IMG/VR virus record: IMGVR_UViG_3300025280_000036
Coordinates: 1-60,023 of that record
Length of the DNA stretch: 60,023 nt
Source: a virus
Strand: one strand, 5' to 3'
In this document: positions 22,783 through 32,122 of the stretch, one piece after another
How positions within the stretch are numbered: position 1 is the stretch's first letter
How the letters are laid out: each line of letters starts with the position of its first letter
The notes under the pieces: generated by a model
What the model was told of the DNA's origin: nothing
What the model saw: the letters and a program-made list of their open reading frames with translations, nothing else
Database searches by the model: none
Translations under genes and position numbers: made by a program

Positions 22783-25700
22783 ATGGCAACTTATGTAAAC
22801 GATCTTAGATTAAAAGAAATCGCTACCGGCGATGAGTCAGGGACTTGGGGAGACAGCACCAACACCAACTTAGAGTTGATAGGCGAAGCCTTTGGTAGCG
22901 GTTCAGAAGGCATCACGGGAACGACGCACACGATCACGATAGCTGATGGAACGTCCGACGCGGCCCGAGCGATGGTCATGACTTTAACAGGGTCTACCAC
23001 TGCTCTTAACACCGTCACCCTCGCACCTAACACGGTGAATAAAGTCTGGGTTATCCAGAACTCGGCTGGTTACGCGGTTTCAATCAGCCAAGGCACGGGC
23101 GCTAATGTCGTGATCCCCAATGGCGGAATCAAGATGGTTGTGGCTGACGGTGCGGGCGCAGGCGCGGCGGTAACCGATGTGTTAGACCTCACGGGAGGTA
23201 CTGGAAACATTGGTTTAGGTAGTGGTTCTTTAGGCACGGCGTTAACGACCGGTACTGACAATGTAGCTATCGGTGAAGCGGCACTTGATGCAGCAACCAC
23301 GGGTTCCGACAACACCGCTGTGGGAGACAATGCCGGGGGCGCATTAACCACGGGCAGCAACAGCGTCGCTATTGGTTCTTCGGCTTTATTGGTAGCCACG
23401 ACCGCTGCCGATAACACGGCAGTCGGGACCGACACGCTTAAAGCCAATTCCACGGGAACCGATAACACGGCGGTGGGTTATGCAGCGGGTGATGCTGTAA
23501 CCACAGGATCGGATAATACTTTTGTCGGAGACAATGCCGGAGGGGCCGTTTCTACGGCTTCAGGCCATACGGCGGTGGGTTCTTCGGCATTGCTTACGAT
23601 GTCCACCGGTACAACCGGAACGGCGGTAGGCTTTGAGGCGCTCAAGGTAGCTACCGGGAATAACAACACAGCAGTTGGCTACCAAGCAGGTGTAGCCGTA
23701 AGCACTGCAGCTAATTGCACCATAATCGGTTCTGCAGCCGGGGATGCTTTGAGTACCGGGGCTAATAACACACTGGTTGGTAAAGACGCTGGAGGAGCCC
23801 TAACTACGGCTGCGGGCAATACGGCTATCGGGCAGGGCGCTTTAGTAACTTCAACCACGGGCCCAGAGCATGTTGCGATAGGTAAGGACGCTTTAAGTCT
23901 TATGGCGACCGGCGAGGCATGTGTAGCAGTCGGGAATGAGGCTTTGAAGGCGAATTTAGGCAGCAGCAATACTGCGGTTGGTTATCAAAGTATGGATGCC
24001 TGCACCACCGGAACGCAGTTGACGGCTGTTGGTCGGAATTCTTTAGGTGCTGTTACAACCGGATCAGGTCTTGTGGCTATGGGAATGTCTGCTTTGTCTA
24101 CGATAACCACCGGAACGAATGGAACGGCGGTAGGTTTTGAGGCACTGAAAGTTGCGACGGGTAATGACAATACAGCAGTAGGGTATCAGGCTGGGGTTGC
24201 GGTCAGTACAGGAACCGATAACACTCTATTTGGTAATGCCGCAGGCGATGCGAATACCACAGGTTCTGACAACACCTTCATAGGAGACAACGCAGGCGGA
24301 GCCAACACGACAGCAAGTAATAACACCGCTGTCGGGTCAAATGCTTTGCTTGCCAACACCACAGGTAATCATTTGGTCGCTGTTGGCGATGATTGTTTGG
24401 CATCGAACACGACCGGGGCCAGAAATACGGTAGTCGGCAGAAATGCAATGTATGCCAACACCACCGGAACCGGCAACACTGCGATAGGAAACAATGCATT
24501 AACCACAGCCACCGAAGCAGACGACAATGTTGCCATTGGCAGAAGTTCTTTAAATGCTCTTACCAGTGGAGTTGATAACACCGCAGTAGGTGCTTATTCA
24601 GGTGACGCTATAACCACCGGTAGCGACAACACCGCGATTGGTGACAATGCATTAGGTGCAGTAACAACTGGCAGCGATAACACGGCAGTAGGGTCATCTG
24701 CTTTATTGGCAAGTACGGGAGCAGGTAATACAGCGGTCGGGGCTTATGCCTTGGATGCCAACCAAGCCGATGATGTTACGGCTGTTGGTAAAAATGCCCT
24801 AACAGCCAATACGACAGGAACCAATAATGTCTCCGTGGGGGCTTATTCCGGGGAAGCTGTAACGACGGGGACTAATAATACTTTTATCGGAACGAAGGCT
24901 GGACGTGCTGTCACTACAGCATCAGGTCATACGGCAGTGGGTAATGCAGCATTGCTTACAATGACCACCGGAACGACAGGTACGGCGGTCGGCTTTGAAG
25001 CACTTAAAGTTGCGACGGGTAATGACAATACAGCAGTTGGCTATCAGGCTGGTGTGGCCATAACGACGGGAAATTACAATACCGCTTTAGGCCAAGGCGC
25101 TTTAAGTACAGCGACAACTGTAAATGCAAACACGGCTATTGGTAATGATGCGCTGAGAACGGCTGCCGGAGCATATAATACAGCGGTAGGTGCTTCTGCA
25201 GCGAATGCAATCACGACAGGAGCAAACAATGTTGCTATCGGCGCGAATGCGATGGATGCCGCGACCACCGGAGACTCAAATACGGCGGTTGGTTATCAGA
25301 GTTTGGACGCCAACACGACAGCCAGTAACAATACCGCTGTGGGTAAAGATTCTTTAGGAGCCGTAACGACCGGTACATCGAATGTTGGTCTAGGTCAGGC
25401 TACAGGACAAGCTTTAACAACCGGGGCTTATAACGTATTGATTGGCCAAGGTGTGAATGTTGATGGCTCGACTGCTGAAGGACAGATTGTCATTGGTCGA
25501 AATGTTGCGAGTGGCGGAAATGATAGTGTCCGGTTTGGGCAGGCTGGCAACACGCTGACTATAGCTTTGAACGGTTCAACAACGTCTTGGACGGCGGCTT
25601 CGGACGAACGGTTGAAAGAGAATATTGAACCTGCTGCGGCAGGGTTATCTTTTATCAACGATTTGCGGCCAGTTACATACAACTTCAGAAAGGCCAAGGA

Positions 25701-25968
25701 TGTGCCATCGGATTTTCCCGGTTATCAAGAAGGTTCTGATGAGCCATGTCTTGGACATGATTACGGGACAGTCAATCACGGGTTTGTCGCTCAAGAAGTT
25801 AAAGCAGTGATTGATAATCACCCGGAAGTAAAAGAAGGCTTTGATATGTGGAATACTGCGAGCGATGGGGTACAGCACATCGGAGATGGGGCTTTAGTTC
25901 CGATGTTGGTTAAAGCGGTTCAGGAGCTTTCAGCAAAGATTAAGAAACTTGAAGAGGAGGATGAATGA
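22783..25968 (+). CDS. Tail fibre with YadA/Hep_Hag-like repeats and S74 self-cleaving chaperone
   Basis: 1061 aa. Residues about 140-900 are dozens of 14-15-residue units such as TGSDNTAVGDNAGGAL, the YadA/haemagglutinin head pattern that forms a trimeric beta roll. The end from ASDERLKENI is a peptidase S74 intramolecular chaperone; Ser940 is the expected catalytic residue and cleavage point, leaving a 939-aa mature fibre. The tail has a coiled coil (LVKAVQELSAKIKKLEEE). It would bind host receptors. Long near-identical DNA blocks (near 23620, 24130 and 24990) allow recombination. Confidence 0.9.
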   Translation: MATYVNDLRLKEIATGDESGTWGDSTNTNLELIGEAFGSGSEGITGTTHTITIADGTSDAARAMVMTLTGSTTALNTVTLAPNTVNKVWVIQNSAGYAVSISQGTGANVVIPNGGIKMVVADGAGAGAAVTDVLDLTGGTGNIGLGSGSLGTALTTGTDNVAIGEAALDAATTGSDNTAVGDNAGGALTTGSNSVAIGSSALLVATTAADNTAVGTDTLKANSTGTDNTAVGYAAGDAVTTGSDNTFVGDNAGGAVSTASGHTAVGSSALLTMSTGTTGTAVGFEALKVATGNNNTAVGYQAGVAVSTAANCTIIGSAAGDALSTGANNTLVGKDAGGALTTAAGNTAIGQGALVTSTTGPEHVAIGKDALSLMATGEACVAVGNEALKANLGSSNTAVGYQSMDACTTGTQLTAVGRNSLGAVTTGSGLVAMGMSALSTITTGTNGTAVGFEALKVATGNDNTAVGYQAGVAVSTGTDNTLFGNAAGDANTTGSDNTFIGDNAGGANTTASNNTAVGSNALLANTTGNHLVAVGDDCLASNTTGARNTVVGRNAMYANTTGTGNTAIGNNALTTATEADDNVAIGRSSLNALTSGVDNTAVGAYSGDAITTGSDNTAIGDNALGAVTTGSDNTAVGSSALLASTGAGNTAVGAYALDANQADDVTAVGKNALTANTTGTNNVSVGAYSGEAVTTGTNNTFIGTKAGRAVTTASGHTAVGNAALLTMTTGTTGTAVGFEALKVATGNDNTAVGYQAGVAITTGNYNTALGQGALSTATTVNANTAIGNDALRTAAGAYNTAVGASAANAITTGANNVAIGANAMDAATTGDSNTAVGYQSLDANTTASNNTAVGKDSLGAVTTGTSNVGLGQATGQALTTGAYNVLIGQGVNVDGSTAEGQIVIGRNVASGGNDSVRFGQAGNTLTIALNGSTTSWTAASDERLKENIEPAAAGLSFINDLRPVTYNFRKAKDVPSDFPGYQEGSDEPCLGHDYGTVNHGFVAQEVKAVIDNHPEVKEGFDMWNTASDGVQHIGDGALVPMLVKAVQELSAKIKKLEEEDE

Positions 25969-26294
25969 TGGCTGTAACAAAGACGTTAAAGGCTATTCCG
26001 TACAGTAAGAGCAGCAAGGTTGAGAAATGGAATGTATCTGCGACTTACGAGAACGACAGCGAAGGCGATGCGACCTATTACACTTCCACTTTCTCAAAGA
26101 CCGTAGAAGCGACAGATTCTGATGGTACGGTGAACTTCGCCAAAAAAGCGAAAGGTTCATGGACGAAGAGCGAGATCGAGGCTTTAATGCCTATTTCGCA
26201 TTGGGATGAGGTGTTTGCCAGTCAGGTGGATTCGGTGATCACCAGTCCGGTGGTTCCGCCGACCGCTGATGAGAGCTTTTCGATCCCATCGTAA
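25965..26294 (+). CDS. 109-aa hypothetical protein after the tail fibre
   Basis: Two ATG codons in tandem follow GAGGAGGATGA, overlapping the fibre stop. It reads TLKAIPYSKSSKVEKWNVSA and YTSTFSKTVEATDSDGTVN, beta-predicted, with a helical part (KSEIEALMPISHWDEVF). It may be a fibre assembly or attachment factor by position. The stop overlaps the next start (TAATG). Confidence 0.65.
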   Translation: MMAVTKTLKAIPYSKSSKVEKWNVSATYENDSEGDATYYTSTFSKTVEATDSDGTVNFAKKAKGSWTKSEIEALMPISHWDEVFASQVDSVITSPVVPPTADESFSIPS

Positions 26295-27001
26295 TGGAGC
26301 AGAAATACGAATTACACACGCTGCCATCCGTGTTTCTTTTGGAGGCATGGATGCCAGACGGTATGGTCACGGGACTCAATGCCTATTTGGATGAGTTGAT
26401 GCAGGAGCAGGATCGAATCTCTCACGCAGGCACATTGGTTGGACAGATCGGTCACGGGCAGCAATTGACGATGGATCATACCGACGAGCGGTTGGCTGAT
26501 TTTTGTCAGATGTCGGCTATTTTGGCTATCGATTATCTAAAGCATTTCAATAGCATCACTGGCAATCAAGCGACCAGTGATCGTCAAATAGGTATCGACG
26601 AACTTTGGTCGGTGCATAGTTACGAACGTGACTATAACCCGATCCATGATCATGGCACCAAGACAATCACGGGGATTTCTACGACTTCGTGGACGAAGGT
26701 TCCACAGCAGATACTGGATCAGCCTACTGCTGGGAGTCCTGAGTATTCGCTGTATAACTCCAGCGGGAATGCCGATGGGTGCTTGGCTTTCAATTACGGG
26801 ATCAATTCCTTGATTGATGTGGAGCGGTTACGGCCTCCCCAGTCGTTCGTGATCAAGCCGGAAGTGGGTAAGTTCTTGATGTTTCCAAGCTGGCTTCAGC
26901 ACATGGTCTATCCGTTTGAAGGCGAAGGTGAGCGCCGCACGGTGGCGGCTAATCTGAACGTTTGGAATGTTCAAGACAGCGATAAGAAAACTGTTAATTA
27001 G
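26294..27001 (+). CDS. 2-oxoglutarate/Fe(II) oxygenase of the 2OG-FeII_Oxy_5 type
   Basis: 235 aa. The motifs are in the order expected: ELWSVHSYERDYNPIHDHG with H-x-D ligands (about residues 116-118), a core strand, then FLMFPSWLQHMVYPF with the distal His (about 203) and GERRTVAANLNV with the 2-oxoglutarate-binding Arg. Enzymes of this family are encoded by many cyanophages and are of unknown target. It follows the tail fibre gene, so a fibre protein is a possible substrate. Confidence 0.88.
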   Translation: MEQKYELHTLPSVFLLEAWMPDGMVTGLNAYLDELMQEQDRISHAGTLVGQIGHGQQLTMDHTDERLADFCQMSAILAIDYLKHFNSITGNQATSDRQIGIDELWSVHSYERDYNPIHDHGTKTITGISTTSWTKVPQQILDQPTAGSPEYSLYNSSGNADGCLAFNYGINSLIDVERLRPPQSFVIKPEVGKFLMFPSWLQHMVYPFEGEGERRTVAANLNVWNVQDSDKKTVN

Positions 27002-27010
27002 AGGTGAGCA

Positions 27011-27184
27011 ATGTTTGATTTAATCATTACTTTGGTATCGGTTGTCACGGGGATTGTATGTCTCGCCAGCTTTATTGCGGCTGTGACACCAACACCTAAA
27101 GATGACGTGTGGATTGGCAAATTGTATAAGCTGATCGATGTTTTAGCCCTGAACATTGGGAAGGCAAAAGAAAAGAGCGGTTAG
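27011..27184 (+). CDS. 57-aa small membrane protein, holin candidate
   Basis: Starts MFDLIITLVSVVTGIVCLAS after GAGGTGAGC. A single hydrophobic helix (about residues 3-26) is followed by PTPKDDVWIGKLYKLIDV and ALNIGKAKEKSG. I recall the T.TPKDD..IGK.YK.IDLLALN sequence in marine phages as a small membrane protein next to spanin and lysozyme genes. It starts the lysis cassette, so it is the best holin candidate there. Confidence 0.75.
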   Translation: MFDLIITLVSVVTGIVCLASFIAAVTPTPKDDVWIGKLYKLIDVLALNIGKAKEKSG

Positions 27185-27187
27185 AGA

Positions 27188-27610
27188 ATGGGATTCAAAT
27201 TGTCCATTGCGTTAGGAATTGCTTTGGTGATGCTGTCGGGAGGCTTCAAGCTCTACTACGACAAGTCAGAAGCTGAGAAGATGGCTATGGCAACGCAGTT
27301 GCAAACAGCGATGGACAATCAGTTACGCCTTGAGAACGCGGTTCAAACCCAGAACGAGCAGATCGAAAAAGCGGTTGAAAACAAGAAGACATCAGATGCT
27401 CGTATTGAATTATTGACGATGGCTAACAATCAGGCAACAGAAAAGATCGATGAATTACGCGAGAAATTCGCTCGTCACGATCTTGATATGTTGTCGTTGC
27501 GTAAGCCGGGATTGATTGAGAAAGTTGTCAATCGTGGTACGGCAGCCGTTTTCAAAGAGCTTGAAGATTTAACGAACCCGGATCAGTTTAATGCAGAAAC
27601 GGAAGGTTAA
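27188..27610 (+). CDS. i-spanin (Rz-like)
   Basis: 140 aa with one N-terminal membrane anchor (KLSIALGIALVMLSGGF) and a long periplasmic coiled coil rich in Gln, Glu and Lys (QNEQIEKAVENKKTSDARIE). It lacks a signal peptidase site. Next to the o-spanin lipoprotein gene this is the standard Rz arrangement: the pair spans the periplasm and fuses the membranes after lysozyme action. Confidence 0.8.
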   Translation: MGFKLSIALGIALVMLSGGFKLYYDKSEAEKMAMATQLQTAMDNQLRLENAVQTQNEQIEKAVENKKTSDARIELLTMANNQATEKIDELREKFARHDLDMLSLRKPGLIEKVVNRGTAAVFKELEDLTNPDQFNAETEG

Positions 27611-27612
27611 AC

Positions 27613-28002
27613 ATGAAAGTCTTGGCTTTGGTTCTGCTGGTCATTTGCAGCGGTTGTACCACGGCATTTCGTCCGCCGGAGGTGCGGCCCGTCGAGGTGG
27701 TGACCATCGAGAAACCGGCTCCTATGTACCACCCGCCATTGCCGCCAAGAATAAAGAGTATGCCGGTCGAATGGAAGATTTTGACGCCGGATACGATGGA
27801 AGAGTATTTGAACGACCTGAAGGCTGGCGAAGCCCCAGTAAATGCTTGGTATTCGCTGACCACCAAAGGTTACGAAAATATCAGCAACAACATGGCACAG
27901 ATTCAAAGGTATATAAAACAGGTTTTATCGATAGTTGAGTATTACCGTGATGTTGACGCAGAACGGCAAAAACAGGATGCAGAGCCACCGATAGAGGAAT
28001 GA
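27613..28002 (+). CDS. o-spanin (Rz1-like lipoprotein)
   Basis: 129 aa. The signal peptide MKVLALVLLVICSGC ends in a lipobox (ICSGC), with Cys15 for lipidation. The mature part begins proline-rich (PPEVRPVEV, MYHPPLPPR), typical of Rz1 proteins, and continues as a helical region. It would be anchored to the outer membrane and contact the i-spanin. Overlaps the lysozyme start by 4 bases (ATGA). Confidence 0.82.
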   Translation: MKVLALVLLVICSGCTTAFRPPEVRPVEVVTIEKPAPMYHPPLPPRIKSMPVEWKILTPDTMEEYLNDLKAGEAPVNAWYSLTTKGYENISNNMAQIQRYIKQVLSIVEYYRDVDAERQKQDAEPPIEE

Positions 28003-28439
28003 GCAGGTTAACGGAAATGTTGCGTCGGCATGAAGGTGTGGAAAGTCATGCTTATTTGTGCAGCCAGAACTTCACGACCATCGGTGTGGGCCGAAATATC
28101 GATGCCGGTGATAACGGTCGTGCAAGAGGATTAGGGCTTTCTGATGATGAGGTTGACTATCTGTTGCAAAATGACATTGATCGTGTGACAGAGGAACTGG
28201 ACGGTGAATACCCGTGGTTTGCGGGTCTGAATAACGCCCGATCTGATGCGATGATAGACATCAGTTTTAACTTAGGTCAGACGAGATTGAGAGGTTTCAG
28301 GAAGGCATTGGAAGCAATGGAATCTGGCGATTGGGAAGAGGCGGGTAAACAATTTTTGGACAGCCGGTGGGCCGATCAGGTCGGTAACAGGGCCACGGAA
28401 TTAGCAGAGATAATTCGCACGGGCGAATATCGGGATTAG
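27999..28439 (+). CDS. GH24 (T4-type) lysozyme with Cys at the Asp20 position
   Basis: 146 aa. The N-terminus LTEMLRRHEGVESHAYLC and TTIGVGRNIDAG align with T4 lysozyme; the catalytic Glu (HEG) and the TIGVG turn are conserved. The residue at the T4 Asp20 position is Cys (AYLCS), and T4 D20C is reported to remain active. FAGLNNARSDAMIDISFNLG is the second signature helix. It lacks a signal sequence, so it needs a holin to reach the peptidoglycan. Confidence 0.93.
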   Translation: MSRLTEMLRRHEGVESHAYLCSQNFTTIGVGRNIDAGDNGRARGLGLSDDEVDYLLQNDIDRVTEELDGEYPWFAGLNNARSDAMIDISFNLGQTRLRGFRKALEAMESGDWEEAGKQFLDSRWADQVGNRATELAEIIRTGEYRD

Positions 28440-28460
28440 CTCTTTTTAGAGGAGATTGAT

Positions 28461-29738
28461 ATGGGTAAGGGTAGCGGTAGTGGTGGTGGCAGACGGCCTG
28501 CTCCCCCCCGAGGTTTTCCCGGTAGACCAGGCAAGGGTAGTGGTGGGCAGCCGCGAACGAATCAGTGGTCACCCGGCCCCATGCCGGGATCGTCTTATAA
28601 CCAGCCCCAGCTTCCCGGTGGTTATGGGCGGATGCGGTATGAGCCACAGCAATTCAGTAGTTACGGCGTTCCAACCAGCATAGCCCAGCCGGGTGTTTTC
28701 GGTTGGGGTGAGTCAGTTTCAGGATTGGAGACTCCCGGCTCAAGGCGGCAATACGGCGGTGAAACATTTACTCAGGGAGCCGGGGGCCGTCAATGGACTG
28801 ACAGGTATGGGCGTGGCTGGGGAACAGACCCAATGCAACGGCAGCAGCAACAGTTTGGTGGAGGACCGGGCAAAGGTGGCAGAGGGCAGCCTTCTCCCCA
28901 GCAATTCCCCGGAGGACCGGGTAAGGGTGGTGGTGGATATGGGCAGGCACAGCAGTTAGGGCAGCAATTACAGCCAGCACAATTACAGCCAGCAGGAGCA
29001 GCATCACCTTATTTTCAGGACATCATGGGTCGAGCGGCATATGAGCCTCAGGGGCAGGCACAGCAGTTAGGGCAGTTACAGCAGCAATTAGCAGGGCAGC
29101 AGCAAGCATTAGGAGCCGGACTTGGTGGTGGGGTTGGGATGTATGGAGGGATGCAAGATGAGGCGGCAGCAGAACCAGCGCGGTTTGCAGCATCTCCATC
29201 GAAAAATGGAATTGTTGGCATAGGTGATTTCGAGCAGAAGCAGATAGTTGCGCCGAAAGATCAAGCTGTCGGTATAGGTGATTTTGAACAGAAGCAGATA
29301 GCTGACCAACCCTCTGTAACACCACAGAAGTGGACTCCAGAGGAGAAAGCAGCTTGGGCACAACGGGAGCAAGCTCCAGCCCCGGCTCCGGTCATACCTC
29401 AAAAATGGACGCCAGAACAAAAGGCTACTTGGGGTGGATGGTCACCAGAGCAGCAACAGTTGGCTCAAGGGAACACGGCTCTATGGACGCCACAGCAACA
29501 GAGTGCTTGGGGCGCAGGTCAGCCGTTACCCGGATGGTCACAAGCACAGCAAAGTGCTTGGGGCGCAGGTCAGCCGTTGACCGGATGGACACCACAACAA
29601 CAGAGAGATTGGCGCGCAGGAACGAAGCCATTGTCCGAGGTGCGATGGACTCCAGCACAGCAGGCAGCTTGGAGGGCAGCGCGAAGGGCTAATGGGGGGA
29701 TAGTTGGACTTTACTGGCCCGGAGGGCGGGTGCATTAA
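28461..29738 (+). CDS. Gly/Gln/Pro-rich low-complexity virion protein
   Basis: 425 aa, low complexity throughout: GKGSGSGGG start, GQA/QQL repeats in the middle, repeated WTPEQQ and SAWGAGQPLPGWSQAQQ units (17-aa period, DNA repeat at 29502-29603), and the ending NGGIVGLYWPGGRVH. SPYFQDIMGRAAYEP near residue 185 matches PYFQEMMGRAAYE near residue 27 of the protein at 34718-36430, so the two are related by duplication or exchange. It probably belongs to the internal or ejected protein set. Confidence 0.65.
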   Translation: MGKGSGSGGGRRPAPPRGFPGRPGKGSGGQPRTNQWSPGPMPGSSYNQPQLPGGYGRMRYEPQQFSSYGVPTSIAQPGVFGWGESVSGLETPGSRRQYGGETFTQGAGGRQWTDRYGRGWGTDPMQRQQQQFGGGPGKGGRGQPSPQQFPGGPGKGGGGYGQAQQLGQQLQPAQLQPAGAASPYFQDIMGRAAYEPQGQAQQLGQLQQQLAGQQQALGAGLGGGVGMYGGMQDEAAAEPARFAASPSKNGIVGIGDFEQKQIVAPKDQAVGIGDFEQKQIADQPSVTPQKWTPEEKAAWAQREQAPAPAPVIPQKWTPEQKATWGGWSPEQQQLAQGNTALWTPQQQSAWGAGQPLPGWSQAQQSAWGAGQPLTGWTPQQQRDWRAGTKPLSEVRWTPAQQAAWRAARRANGGIVGLYWPGGRVH

Positions 29739-29740
29739 CG

Positions 29741-31594
29741 ATGCCGCTGCGTAAATTACAATTCCAGCCGGGGGTCAATAAAGAAGGCACTGAGTACAGT
29801 GCAGGCTCTGGTTGGTTTGATTCCGATAAAATCCGCTTCAGGAAAGGCCGTCCTGAGAAAATAGGCGGCTGGGAGAAGTTTTCTACGAGTGCTTTTCTGG
29901 GTGTTTGCCGGTCGATTCATGATTGGGCTGCACTGAATTCCACAAAGTATTTAGGCATTGGTACGCATCTGAAGTTGTATGCAGCCGAGGGAACGAGTTT
30001 CTATGATGTGACACCGATCAGATCGACCACCTCCGCAGGAGATGTCACGTTCTCGGCCACCAATGGATCGTCAACCATCACTGCAACGGATTCAGGGCAT
30101 GGGGCGGTGGTTAATGATTTTGTGACATTTTCCGGTGCAGCAACTTTGGGCGGCTTGATTACGGCTACGGTGCTGAATCAGGAATACCAGATTGCCACGG
30201 TTCCAAGTACCAGCACCTATACCTTTACAGCTAAAGACACCTCCGATGATGAAGTCACTGCGAATTCCAGTGATTCAGGTAATGGCGGTTCATCTGTGGT
30301 TGGTGCATACCAGATCAATACCGGGCTGAATGCTTATGTGTCCGGCACAGGATGGGGTGCCAATGCGTGGAGTAACGGAACATTCGGCAGTTCCAGCAGC
30401 GTTCTCAGTTCTAACCAGTTGCGTCTGTGGAATCAGGATAATTTTGGCGAAGATTTACTTGCCAATGTTCGTGGTGGTGGGGTGTATTACTGGGATTCCA
30501 GTGCGGGCACCAGCACAAGGGCGGTCGATATCAGTACGCTGAGTGGTGCTTCTGCCACGCCTACCGTGGCGCTGCAAATTATGGTGTCTGACGTGGATCA
30601 GCATGTCATCTGTTTTGGCGTGAATGATATCGGCTCAAGCACGATTGACCCATTGCTGGTGCGCTGGTCGGATCAAGAATCAGCAGCGGACTGGACACCA
30701 ACGGCGATCAATACCGCTGGCGGTGTGCGAATTAACCAAGGCTCGAAAATTATCGGCGCGTTGCAGACCCGACAGGAAATCCTGATCTGGACGGATAATA
30801 GTGTTCATTCCATGCGCTTTGTTGGCTCACCGTTTATTTTTCAGTTTAATTTGTTAAGCCACAACATTTCGATGATCTCCCCGAATGCAGCAGCCAATGC
30901 CCGTGGGAGCGTGTACTTCATGGATCGGGGTGGGTTCTTTGTTTACAACGGCTCGGTTCAGCCGGTGCCTTGTTCGGTCAAAGACCATGTGTTTTCCAAT
31001 CTTAACTTGGGTCAGGCATACAAGGTATATGCGGCAACCAATGTGGATTTTTCTGAAGTCACTTGGTATTACCCGGTAGGAGAAGACAACACCGATATCA
31101 CCAATTATGTGACTTTTAATTATGCTGAGAACGTGTGGTTTGTGGGCACCTTGGTCAGAGGAACATGGATCGAGGCTGGTACAAGGGATTATCCGCTTGC
31201 GGCTTCAGTTATCACCTCCGATGATAATAATTATATCTACAGGCATGAGACCGGTTATGACGATGACGGCTCTGCGATGACGGCCTATATCGAGTCGGGC
31301 GATGTGGAACTGGATGAAGGCGGTAGGCTCATGTTTATGAGCAGGATGATTCCGGATTTCAGGTTCAGTGGTGATACGGGCAGTGCGTCTATGGATGTCA
31401 CCATCAAGGGCAAGCGGTTTCCGCTGGAAAGCCTTTCGACGCTGGCAACAGCGACGGTTACCAGCAGCACCGAGCAGAATTTTTTACGCACCCGAGCGAG
31501 GGAGTCGGTTGTCAGGGTAGAAAGTAGCGGTCTTGGTTATGGCTGGCGCTTGGGTGATTTGCGTTTTGAAATGAGACAGGACGGGAGACGCTGA
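29741..31594 (+). CDS. Tail hub/nozzle protein, P22 gp10-like
   Basis: 617 aa. The start LRKLQFQPGVNKEGTEYSAG, then WFDSDKIRFRKGRPEKIGGW, and later ILIWTDNSVHSMRF with MDRGGFFVYNGSVQ are sequence features I recognise from gp10-like packaged-DNA stabilisation proteins of podoviruses, with beta-propeller-like repeats. In P22 gp10 attaches below gp4 and forms the tail shaft. The C-terminus GYGWRLGDLRFEMRQDGRR fits this too. Confidence 0.8.
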   Translation: MPLRKLQFQPGVNKEGTEYSAGSGWFDSDKIRFRKGRPEKIGGWEKFSTSAFLGVCRSIHDWAALNSTKYLGIGTHLKLYAAEGTSFYDVTPIRSTTSAGDVTFSATNGSSTITATDSGHGAVVNDFVTFSGAATLGGLITATVLNQEYQIATVPSTSTYTFTAKDTSDDEVTANSSDSGNGGSSVVGAYQINTGLNAYVSGTGWGANAWSNGTFGSSSSVLSSNQLRLWNQDNFGEDLLANVRGGGVYYWDSSAGTSTRAVDISTLSGASATPTVALQIMVSDVDQHVICFGVNDIGSSTIDPLLVRWSDQESAADWTPTAINTAGGVRINQGSKIIGALQTRQEILIWTDNSVHSMRFVGSPFIFQFNLLSHNISMISPNAAANARGSVYFMDRGGFFVYNGSVQPVPCSVKDHVFSNLNLGQAYKVYAATNVDFSEVTWYYPVGEDNTDITNYVTFNYAENVWFVGTLVRGTWIEAGTRDYPLAASVITSDDNNYIYRHETGYDDDGSAMTAYIESGDVELDEGGRLMFMSRMIPDFRFSGDTGSASMDVTIKGKRFPLESLSTLATATVTSSTEQNFLRTRARESVVRVESSGLGYGWRLGDLRFEMRQDGRR

Positions 31595-31791
31595 TGGCAT
31601 CGCTTAGAACTAACCCTTTGCCGTCGCCCAGCGAGGAATATGACAGCGAGAACGAGCAGACAATGCGTAGAACCGTGGAGTTTGCGTTGCAGAATATAGA
31701 GAACGATGTGTTGTTAGCCAAGACTCAGGCCGATAAGGATGGTTCCTTGGCGATGCGACGGTTTCAGTTCTTGTTGATGGGAGCCTCGTGA
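31594..31791 (+). CDS. 65-aa small conserved structural-region protein
   Basis: Starts MASLRTNPLPSPSEEYDSEN within the stop region of the gp10-like gene (overlap of one base). RRTVEFALQNIENDVLLAK is helical. I recall the NPLP.P..EYD...E...RR..E..L pattern in many podoviruses next to gp10-like genes. No role is known. Confidence 0.75.
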   Translation: MASLRTNPLPSPSEEYDSENEQTMRRTVEFALQNIENDVLLAKTQADKDGSLAMRRFQFLLMGAS

Positions 31792-32117
31792 GTGACATCA
31801 TTAAAGTCCTCGGTCAGTTGGATTGTGCGGCTACAACGCAGGAGACTCTGTATACGGTCCCAGACCTCACCCAGACCACGGTTAGTTCGTTTCTCGCCTG
31901 CAACCGGACAGGAAGCGCGATTACATTCAGACTTCGGATAAATGTTGCCGGGGCTGGGGACAATGACAAACAGTTTCTTTATTATGATAAGTCTGTTGCA
32001 GCAAACACGACATTTACAGCGGTTATTGGTATGTGTTTAGGACAGGCAGATGTGGTTAAGACTTATGCGAGTGCTGTAGATATGACTTTTACTTTATTTG
32101 GTGTTGAGACTAAATAG
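31788..32117 (+). CDS. 109-aa structural protein
   Basis: GTG start overlapping the preceding stop. The sequence VLGQLDCAATTQETLYTVPD and SSFLACNRTGSAITFRLRI, followed by DNDKQFLYYDKSVAANTTFT, is a compact beta-sandwich pattern common to small phage structural proteins. Probably a tail or head accessory protein. Confidence 0.7.
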   Translation: MSDIIKVLGQLDCAATTQETLYTVPDLTQTTVSSFLACNRTGSAITFRLRINVAGAGDNDKQFLYYDKSVAANTTFTAVIGMCLGQADVVKTYASAVDMTFTLFGVETK

Positions 32118-32122
32118 GATTG

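Noticed and set aside
23200-25560. Regularly spaced repeats that might suggest a CRISPR array
   Set aside because: The repeats are in frame, degenerate, and encode 14-15-residue YadA-like units of the tail fibre; there are no constant repeats with unique spacers.
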